Shown: piece by piece, positions 57,662 through 64,000 of the stretch | How the letters are laid out: each line of letters begins with the position of its first letter | Numbering within the stretch: the first letter of the stretch is position 1 | Assembly: GCF_000245015.1 (NCBI RefSeq) | Contig: NZ_JH600070.1 | Span: 3,207,252 to 3,271,251 of the forward strand | Origin: Beggiatoa alba B18LD | Lineage (GTDB): Bacteria; Pseudomonadota; Gammaproteobacteria; Beggiatoales; Beggiatoaceae | DNA length: 64,000 nt | Reading direction: 5' to 3' | Program-made: the position numbers and the translations under genes | Notes under the pieces: model-generated | What the model was told of the DNA's origin: nothing | Databases searched by the model: none | What the model saw: only the letters and a program-made list of their open reading frames with translations

Positions 57662-57783
57662 TAACGGATGATGAAAATTGGGAAAGACATGATCATTATG
57701 AGTTGCTCTGTTACATTAAACAAGTTATCCAGATTTTTCTCAGTATTAAACATCATCATCTTAGGCTTGAGGAGCAATCACGC

Positions 57784-58389
57784 ATGACGACGCAAACTAT
57801 CGTCTTAGCCAGTAATAACGCAGGAAAAGTGCGCGAGTTTAACAATTTATTGGTGAATTCCCCGTTTACAGTGATTCCGCAAAAAGAGCTAAATATCAGC
57901 GAAGCAGACGAAACAGGGTTAACCTTTGTAGAAAACGCTATTTTAAAAGCTCGCCATGCTGCGCAACACAGCAATTTGCCTGCCATTGCAGATGATTCAG
58001 GGATAGAGGTTGATGCTTTACAAGGTGCACCTGGTATTTACTCCGCTCGCTTTTCAGGTAAAGGGGCGAGTGATGAAAGCAACCTTCAGTTACTCTTAGA
58101 AAAACTTAATACTACGCCTGAAGCCTATCGCACGGCTCGCTATCAATGTGTCATTGTTTATATGCGTCATGCGACAGACCCCACGCCTATTATTTGTCAG
58201 GGCACATGGGAAGGGCGTATATTATTCAGCCCGCGTGGGTCGCAAGGGTTTGGCTATGACCCAATTTTTTACGTTCCTACCCATTTATGCACAGCAGCTG
58301 AATTACCACCCGATATTAAAAATCAACTCAGTCATCGTGCTCAAGCATTACGGGAATTAGTTCAATATTTAGCACATTTCCCCAAGTAA
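57784..58389 (+). CDS. rdgB: dITP/XTP pyrophosphatase
   Basis: The 201-residue Ham1/RdgB enzyme removes non-canonical purine nucleotides such as dITP. It has LASNNAGKVREFN, AIADDSGIEVDALQGAPGIYSAR and the late GFGYDPIFYVP. The ATG at 57784 follows GAGGAG by nine bases. A longer frame from 57655 would run into the divergent acyltransferase gene. Confidence 0.94.
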   Translation: MTTQTIVLASNNAGKVREFNNLLVNSPFTVIPQKELNISEADETGLTFVENAILKARHAAQHSNLPAIADDSGIEVDALQGAPGIYSARFSGKGASDESNLQLLLEKLNTTPEAYRTARYQCVIVYMRHATDPTPIICQGTWEGRILFSPRGSQGFGYDPIFYVPTHLCTAAELPPDIKNQLSHRAQALRELVQYLAHFPK

Positions 58390-58441
58390 ACAATTTAAAC
58401 GCTCACTGTTCTACGACATCCCTTACCATTCCTCAATAATT

Positions 58442-59701
58442 ATGCAATTTTCCAATTTTGGTCAAAAATTTACAGCGCATACAGGTGTTTTACAACTCAT
58501 GCGCGACTTAGGCGCGCCTCAAGCAGAAGGACGAGAAATGTTAATGCTTGGTGGTGGTAATCCTAGCCAAATTCCGCAAGTACAACTCCGCCTGAGAGAA
58601 CGTATGGAGGCTGTGCTCAATCAAGGGGATGAGTTTGAACGGGTATTAGGTAATTACACCGTTCCACAGGGTTTACCCAACTTTAATAAAGCCTTAGCGG
58701 GGCTTTTACGGCAAGAATACGGCTGGCAAGTTGATGAAAGTAATATTGCGCTTACAAATGGCAGTCAGACCGCTTTCTTTTATCTCATGAATTTATTTGC
58801 GGGTACTTACGCAGATGGGACACGTAAAAAAATTCTATTGCCCCTTGCGCCTGAGTATTTGGGTTATAACGATTTAGGGCTAGAAAGCGAGATGTTTACG
58901 GCAAATAAGCCTAATTTTGAATTTTTAGAACCCCCTCTTTTTAAATATCGTATTAATTTTGATACGTTATCTATTTCAAAAGAAATTGGCGCGATTTGCG
59001 TCTCTCGTCCGACTAATCCCACAGGTAATGTCCTAACTGATGAAGAAATTCATCAACTAGATGTACTCGCTCGTCAACATCGCATCCCCCTTATTATTGA
59101 TGGCGCGTATGGCACACCTTTCCCAAATATCATCTTTACAGAAGCAAAACCAATTTGGAATGACAATATTGTGCTCTGTTTAAGCCTCTCAAAATTGGGG
59201 CTTCCTGCCGTTAGAACAGGAATTGTTATTGCTGATCCAGATATTATTCAAGCTATCAGTGCGCTAAATGCCATCATGAGTCTTGCACCAACCCATATTG
59301 GCGCACACCTTGTCGAAGAATGGATTCATACAGGAGAAATTCTGCGTCTTAGTCAACAAGTGATTAAACCGTTTTACCAACATAAAATGCATAACGCACT
59401 GTGTTGGTTAAATGAAGCATTAGACGGCATTAACTTTTATGTACACAAACCCGAAGGCGCGTTTTTCCTCTGGCTTTGGTTTAAAGACTTACCCATTACC
59501 AGCCAAGTGCTTTATGAACGTTTAAAAGAGCGGGGAGTATTAGTTGTTGCAGGACACTACTTCTTTCCAGGTCTTGCCGATACACAATGGCAACACCGTC
59601 ATGAATGCATCCGTGTTAATTATGCACAAACTGAATTTGTTGTTAAACAAGGAATTAATACCATTGCTGATGTAGTTCGTCAGGCTTATGCAGGGAATTA
59701 A
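58442..59701 (+). CDS. avtA: Valine-pyruvate aminotransferase
   Basis: The 419-residue PLP enzyme has the fold type I core: GNYTVPQGLPNFNKAL, SRPTNPTGN and the Lys site LSLSKLGLPAVRTG. The N-terminus MQFSNFGQKFTAHTGVLQLMRDLG is typical of AvtA, which makes valine or alanine. The TAA stop overlaps the convergent gene's stop in a shared TTAA. Confidence 0.92.
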   Translation: MQFSNFGQKFTAHTGVLQLMRDLGAPQAEGREMLMLGGGNPSQIPQVQLRLRERMEAVLNQGDEFERVLGNYTVPQGLPNFNKALAGLLRQEYGWQVDESNIALTNGSQTAFFYLMNLFAGTYADGTRKKILLPLAPEYLGYNDLGLESEMFTANKPNFEFLEPPLFKYRINFDTLSISKEIGAICVSRPTNPTGNVLTDEEIHQLDVLARQHRIPLIIDGAYGTPFPNIIFTEAKPIWNDNIVLCLSLSKLGLPAVRTGIVIADPDIIQAISALNAIMSLAPTHIGAHLVEEWIHTGEILRLSQQVIKPFYQHKMHNALCWLNEALDGINFYVHKPEGAFFLWLWFKDLPITSQVLYERLKERGVLVVAGHYFFPGLADTQWQHRHECIRVNYAQTEFVVKQGINTIADVVRQAYAGN

Positions 59702-59952
59702 ACCCAACTGGGAAATTGATTACTCGGTGGCTCGTCGTCGTCATCGTCCTTTTTATTATTGGGAGGCGGTGAAGAATCAGTCGGAGGCGATGAGTCTGAT
59801 GTATCAACAGAGGTGGTCGTTGTTTCTGGATCAAAATGCTTCTGGTTATCTTCGGTATCATCCTCTAACTCGTAAAAAGCCCGTAATTGCATGATAAAAA
59901 AAACCACACAACCGAGTAACAAAATGAGTAGAAAAATAAAGTAGGTAAACAT
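59698..59952 (-). CDS. Small membrane-anchored acidic protein
   Basis: The 84-residue protein has one N-terminal hydrophobic helix (about residues 2-22) and a low-complexity tail rich in Asp, Pro, Ser and Thr (DSSPPTDSSPPPNNKKDDDDD). It ends QFPSWV. No family is recognised. It is convergent with avtA and its stop codon shares bases with it. Confidence 0.65.
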   Translation of the reverse strand: MFTYFIFLLILLLGCVVFFIMQLRAFYELEDDTEDNQKHFDPETTTTSVDTSDSSPPTDSSPPPNNKKDDDDDEPPSNQFPSWV

Positions 59953-60100
59953 GAAAATACCTGTAATCGTTTTAAAGCCCTGAACAAAGAAGGGTAAACT
60001 AAAGTTTTTATTGGATATGAATACATACCAATAAACACTTCAACAGATCGCGCTACGTTTCCTACCTTGCAAGCCATTCGCTAAATCAATAGCTAAACCA

Positions 60101-60397
60101 TCACTTACTGGGTTGCTTTGCAACAGCCTTAATTAAAATCGGTAGCTTTTTATCTAAATATGCTTTTATGTCCTGTATTGCATCTTGTGTTATTTTTTTC
60201 ACTGTAATATCTGACAATGCATTGCTACCCGCTTTTTGTAATGCAACCTGCAAACGACTTTGAATAATATCCTCCATTTGTTGTTGAAACGCTTTGACTT
60301 GTGCCTCATTTAAAATCGGCGGTAAGTTATTTTTTACCTCACGTCCGACAACAACAACATCTTTCAAAACAGGTACAACAATTTTATCTTTTTGCAT
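60101..60397 (-). CDS. Hypothetical small helical protein
   Basis: The 98-residue, mostly helical and soluble product has a repeated hydrophobic pattern (AFQQQMEDIIQSRLQVALQKAG, then DAIQDIKAYLDKKLPILIKAV). No family is recognised. It follows holC by 67 bp on the same strand and may belong to the pepA-holC unit. Confidence 0.6.
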   Translation of the reverse strand: MQKDKIVVPVLKDVVVVGREVKNNLPPILNEAQVKAFQQQMEDIIQSRLQVALQKAGSNALSDITVKKITQDAIQDIKAYLDKKLPILIKAVAKQPSK

Positions 60398-60464
60398 AAT
60401 GCGACTGAGACAGAACGAAACGCTGTGTATTATGATATAGGGTATTACCCCTATATGCTACGAT

Positions 60465-60971
60465 TTACAGAGAAATATCGTGGGCACTTAAAGTAAACTT
60501 TTGTTCCCGATAGAAACGGAAGCGTTGCCGTCCTGCGACACGTGCAGGCTCATCAGGCGTAACGACTTCCGCAATACGCTGAAACTGATCAAAATAAACT
60601 GGCACAGTCGCTGTTAAGTTGACCAATAAAGAACGTGGTGTTTGCGGTTGATTGCCATAACTAATCAAAACAGGGAAAGCCATAGAATCTCCCTGACCAT
60701 TCAAACAAGTTGTTTCTACATCTCCTGTTAATAATAGTGCATGTGGAATAAAACTATCAGGATTAACCACCCACAATAATTGATCTAAATGCTTTGCCTG
60801 TTCTGCGGAATTGGCTTGAATGAAAACCAGATAGTGTTGCTGATACGCTTTTTCAATTAAACGACAAATAAAACGTTCTACAGCCTGTGGTGCGTGCTTG
60901 TGAATAATATAAAAATCAACTTGCACAGAAGATGAGGCGATTGGAGAGTCAGCAGAGGGCGAGACGGTCAC
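60465..60971 (-). CDS. holC: DNA polymerase III chi subunit
   Basis: The 168-residue protein has the chi landmarks VDFYIIHKHAPQAVERFICRLIEKAY, then DQLLWVVNPDSFIPHAL and PVLISYGNQPQTPRSLLVNLT. Chi links the clamp loader to SSB. The first 18 residues are a Ser-rich extension not normal in the family, and the last part (RVAGRQRFRFYRE) is typical. It follows pepA, a conserved arrangement. Confidence 0.9.
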   Translation of the reverse strand: MTVSPSADSPIASSSVQVDFYIIHKHAPQAVERFICRLIEKAYQQHYLVFIQANSAEQAKHLDQLLWVVNPDSFIPHALLLTGDVETTCLNGQGDSMAFPVLISYGNQPQTPRSLLVNLTATVPVYFDQFQRIAEVVTPDEPARVAGRQRFRFYREQKFTLSAHDISL

Positions 60972-61034
60972 TGTGTTAATTCCGAAATGACAGTATATTG
61001 AACTTTAAAATTTATAAAATCCGTCTTAATTTTA

Positions 61035-61118
61035 ATTATAGTAACCGTACCATAAAGTGATTTAAATCTAGGACTGCCAGTCCTTCGCATCGTTTTATAG
61101 TGCGTTTACTATAGTTAT
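61035..61118. repeat. Palindromic element centred on AGGACTGCCAGTCCT
   Basis: ATAGTAACCGTACCATAAAG (from about 61038) mirrors CTTTATAGTGCGTTTACTAT-type sequence at about 61095-61115 with few mismatches. The perfect short palindrome AGGACTGCCAGTCCT (61070-61084) is nearly central. It lies between pepA and holC and may be a short dispersed repeat. Confidence 0.55.
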
Positions 61119-61176
61119 AGTATTTCAACACAAACAGAAAAAACGGGGCTATGTGATGCCCCGCTTCTATGAAAAA

Positions 61177-62730
61177 CTATTCGTCCTCACCTAAATCCAT
61201 CGGAATGGGTAACGGAGGCGGCATTCCATCATCACAACTCCGATCAATTAAATACTGCGTTAATAAAGGCACAGGACGACCTGTTGAGCCTTTTTCTTTC
61301 TTTGGCATAGGTTTCCATGCTGTTCCCGCAATATCCAAATGCGCCCAACGATACTTTCTTGTAAAGCGCGATAGGAAACAAGCAGCCGTAATTGCCCCCG
61401 CTTCAGCCCCTCCAATATTTGCCATATCCGCAAAAGGACTATCTAATTGCTCTTGATACTCGTCCCATATTGGTAATTCCCAAGCCCGATCACACGCCAT
61501 CCGACCTGCATTTAATAAATCGTTGGTTAAAGGATTATGATTACTCATTAACCCATGAGCATGAGCACCGAGTGCCGTCACACAAGCCCCTGTTAACGTA
61601 GCAATATCAATTACGGCACTGGGTTTAAAACGCTCGGCATAAGTCAATGCATCACACAGAATTAACCGTCCCTCTGCATCTGTATTCAGAATTTCAACGG
61701 TTTGCCCTGACAAACTCGTGACAATATCCCCTGGTTTAGTGGCTTTTCCACTGGGCATATTTTCCACAGCAGGAATTAAGCCAATAACATTAATCGGTAA
61801 TTGTAATTCAGCCACCGCAGAGAGCGTGCCTAAAACACTGCCAGCCCCACTCATGTCGTATTTCATCTCATCCATACGTTCCGCTTTTTTCAGCGAAATA
61901 CCGCCAGAATCGAAAGTGACCCCTTTCCCAACTAAAATGGTTGGATGAGCGTCTTTTTTCTCATTCCCTTTATATTCGAGAATAATAAAACGGGGGGATT
62001 GCTCACTGCCTTTTGCAACCGCTAATAACGCATTCATCCCTGCTTTTTCGATATGACTTTCTGTCAAAACTTTGCAGGTTAAACGATCATGCAAATTACA
62101 TAAGCGTTTTGCTTCTTCCACTAAATGCGTGGGTGTGCAAACATTGCTGGGTAAATTGCCTAAATCTCTTGCTAATTCGACACCGCCTGCAATCGCTTCT
62201 GCTTCACGACGGGCTTGCTCTGCAATGCCTAATTCACGGCGTGAGGCAACGCTAAATACAATCTTACGTAACGGACGACGAGTGATATTTTTCTTACTTT
62301 TGAGCTGATCAAAGCTATATAACGCATAACGGGCAGTTTCAATGGCATGACGCACTTTCCATGCAGTATCCCGACCACGCACATTTAATTCTGTTAAATA
62401 ACATACCGTTTCCATTGAACCTGTTTCGTGTAAGGTTCTAATTGCGTGTGAAATGACTTTACGATATTGCGTATCACCTAATTCCCGCTCACGTCCACAA
62501 CCCACTAATAAAACACGGTCGGCTAATGTACCAGGAACATTATGTAATAATAAAGTTTGTCCTATTTTTCCCTCTAAGTCCCCTCGACGCAAAATAGAGG
62601 ATAAATAACCATCGCTCACTTCATCTAATTGTTTAGCGACCTCAGACAAGCGACGTGGTTCATAAATACCAACAACAACACACGCGGTTCGTTGTTTCTC
62701 TGGATGACCACTTTTTATATTAAATTCCAT
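61177..62730 (-). CDS. pepA: Leucyl aminopeptidase PepA
   Basis: The 517-residue M17 peptidase has the metal ligands in [16 protein letters not shown] and the signature [18 protein letters not shown]. It trims N-terminal leucine and others from peptides and, in some species, binds DNA at recombination sites. The first residues ([22 protein letters not shown]) fit the family start. The C-terminal tail with [14 protein letters not shown] is longer than usual. It is divergent from lptF, a classic order. Confidence 0.95.
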   Translation of the reverse strand: MEFNIKSGHPEKQRTACVVVGIYEPRRLSEVAKQLDEVSDGYLSSILRRGDLEGKIGQTLLLHNVPGTLADRVLLVGCGRERELGDTQYRKVISHAIRTLHETGSMETVCYLTELNVRGRDTAWKVRHAIETARYALYSFDQLKSKKNITRRPLRKIVFSVASRRELGIAEQARREAEAIAGGVELARDLGNLPSNVCTPTHLVEEAKRLCNLHDRLTCKVLTESHIEKAGMNALLAVAKGSEQSPRFIILEYKGNEKKDAHPTILVGKGVTFDSGGISLKKAERMDEMKYDMSGAGSVLGTLSAVAELQLPINVIGLIPAVENMPSGKATKPGDIVTSLSGQTVEILNTDAEGRLILCDALTYAERFKPSAVIDIATLTGACVTALGAHAHGLMSNHNPLTNDLLNAGRMACDRAWELPIWDEYQEQLDSPFADMANIGGAEAGAITAACFLSRFTRKYRWAHLDIAGTAWKPMPKKEKGSTGRPVPLLTQYLIDRSCDDGMPPPLPIPMDLGEDE

Positions 62731-62914
62731 GCTATTTTTCCGCTGTTATGGTTATATTGATAAAAACGTACAAATGAAGCAGGATTATCACAATTTGTAC
62801 GCTAGACTCGCTATACCGAATAAAACTAATATTGTTTATATGTTACACATTCGTCTAAAAGTTGTAAAATTATATTTTTTACATAACTTATTACAGACAA
62901 CGTGAGGTATTTTT

Positions 62915-64000
62915 TTGATTATCAACCGTTATCTCTATCGGGAAATTATATATACCCTACTTTCGCTCATTCTCCTACTCTTACTCATTTACGTGAGTAA
63001 TCGCTTTATAGGCTACCTTTTACAAGCAGCATCTGGCGCGCTTCCCGCTCGATTTATCTTCCAACTTCTTGGAATTAGAATTTTAGGAGACTTAACCCTT
63101 ATTTTACCGATAGGCTTTTTTTTATCTATTTTGCTTGCCTTAGGCAGACTATATAAAGATAGTGAAATCACAGCATTAGCTGCTTGTGGAATTCCTGTGC
63201 CTTTAAATGGGATTTTATTTTTTGCGACAGTATTTGCATTTTTTGTAGGGGTTTTATCCCTGTATATTTCCCCTTGGGCAAAGTCATTAGAAATGGGTTT
63301 ACGCACGCAAGCCGCCAATGAGGCAGAAATTGGTGGCATAGAAGCTGGACGTTTTAAAGAATTCTTAAAAGGGCAAGGTGTTTTATATGTGGAGACTGTA
63401 GAGAGTGAACTCAATCATCTCGAAGTGATTTTTGCGCAAGCCTATCTACCTGATAAGCGAATTGTTATGACTGCAAAACAAGCCTATCAGACGATAAAAG
63501 ACCAAGAATTATTTTTAGTCCTACAAAATGGACATCGTTATGAAAGCCCACATGAGAACCCTTTAAGTTACACCGTTGTCGATTTCACAGAACACAGTAT
63601 TCGTATTCCGCGCCATTTAAATGCAGCAACACCAACAGAAAACCGCGCCGCGTTACCAACATCAATATTATGGCATTCTGCAAAAATAGAGGATAAAGCT
63701 GAATTACAATGGCGTTTCTCTTTACCACTTGCCATTTTATTATTGTCCGCCCTTGCTGTGCCTTTATCACGGACAACACCACGTCAAGGACAATACAGCA
63801 AAATTTTTTTTGGTATCTTAATTGTGTTGATTTATAGCAATTTCCTATCCATTGCTAAAAAATGGGTTGAGCGGGGAGAAGTTCCTATTTGGGTTGGCAT
63901 TTGGTGGGTGCATTTATTAATGTTTATCGTTATTGCTTTGTTATTGGGGTATCCCCGTTTGCAACAATATTGGCGACGATATCAACATCAACAAATTCGA
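62915..64000 (+). CDS. lptF: LPS export permease LptF, cut by the window end
   Basis: The 362 codons to the window edge have no stop. The product opens with IINRYLYREIIYTLLSL and has six membrane helices in two groups, with a periplasmic beta-jellyroll domain between (about 120-250). It forms the LptB2FG transporter that extracts lipopolysaccharide. It starts at TTG (62915), seven bases after GAGG; no ATG is nearby. E. coli LptF has 366 residues, so only a few are missing. lptG should follow outside the window. Confidence 0.93.
   Translation, partial: MIINRYLYREIIYTLLSLILLLLLIYVSNRFIGYLLQAASGALPARFIFQLLGIRILGDLTLILPIGFFLSILLALGRLYKDSEITALAACGIPVPLNGILFFATVFAFFVGVLSLYISPWAKSLEMGLRTQAANEAEIGGIEAGRFKEFLKGQGVLYVETVESELNHLEVIFAQAYLPDKRIVMTAKQAYQTIKDQELFLVLQNGHRYESPHENPLSYTVVDFTEHSIRIPRHLNAATPTENRAALPTSILWHSAKIEDKAELQWRFSLPLAILLLSALAVPLSRTTPRQGQYSKIFFGILIVLIYSNFLSIAKKWVERGEVPIWVGIWWVHLLMFIVIALLLGYPRLQQYWRRYQHQQIR

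Noticed and set aside
57655-57783. N-terminal extension of rdgB
   Set aside because: It overlaps the divergent acyltransferase start and is unlike the family. The ATG at 57784 has a good ribosome site.

Overview
The window is a 64 kb piece of an AT-rich (roughly 40-45% GC by eye) gammaproteobacterial chromosome. The organism is inferred, not shown: an Acidithiobacillus-type sulfide:quinone oxidoreductase, tandem ammonium transporters, scattered type II secretion genes, and conserved gammaproteobacterial blocks (dksA-gluQ, exbBD-lpxK-ycaR, nit-tldD, holC-pepA/lptF) fit a sulfur-oxidising member of the Thiotrichales such as Beggiatoa. There is no rRNA, tRNA, CRISPR array, prophage or intact insertion sequence.

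Layout. 0-3.5 kb: glnK and two amtB genes for ammonium sensing and uptake, with a sigma-54-like promoter. 3.5-7.3 kb: gspL, gspK and gspJ around a thioredoxin-like gene. 7.4-10.6 kb: a minus-strand operon of yjfI (DUF2170), a PspA/IM30 protein, a helix-rich small protein, a 56-residue membrane peptide too short for usual ORF cut-offs, and a DUF697 GTPase. Its promoter is covered by two palindromes. 10.8-14 kb: comM (apparently starting at CTG), ubiK and a DUF6352-like gene. 14-19 kb: an orphan amino-acid binding protein, a REC-REC-GGDEF protein with degenerate motifs, and an AAA ATPase/DUF4276 pair that resembles a two-gene defence module. 19-26 kb: rppH, folA, gluQ, dksA, galE, gmhA, gspD and a cytochrome c. 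26.4-32.4 kb: a 1706-residue membrane protein and a second pspA under a separate palindromic control region. 32.6-35.3 kb: a frameshifted DpnII/MboI-like nuclease, a GFA-fold protein and gspF. 35.6-40.5 kb: two membrane proteins, a NorD/CbbO-type VWA protein, an isolated ureA and a fatty acid hydroxylase. 40.7-44.3 kb: exbBD-lpxK-ycaR and sqr. 44.5-51.1 kb: an McrB-like AAA+ protein without mcrC, another AAA+ protein, a DamX-like protein and a HIT protein. 51.5-64 kb: nhaA, an SUMF1-domain protein, tldD, nit, an acyltransferase, rdgB, avtA, holC, pepA and lptF, which is cut by the window edge.

Two themes stand out. First, a dispersed short element with inverted-repeat ends (CCTGAGTTCGGCGAG type) carries a ready-made intrinsic terminator. 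Six copies or fragments lie here, each just 3' of a gene and oriented so that its U-tract terminates that gene. Second, there are two independent PspA-family membrane-stress loci, each with its own palindromic operator-promoter, and the first is tied to a DUF697 GTPase and small membrane proteins. Genes normally clustered elsewhere (gsp, urease, mcrBC, amino-acid ABC transporter) are split up here, which suggests a heavily rearranged genome.
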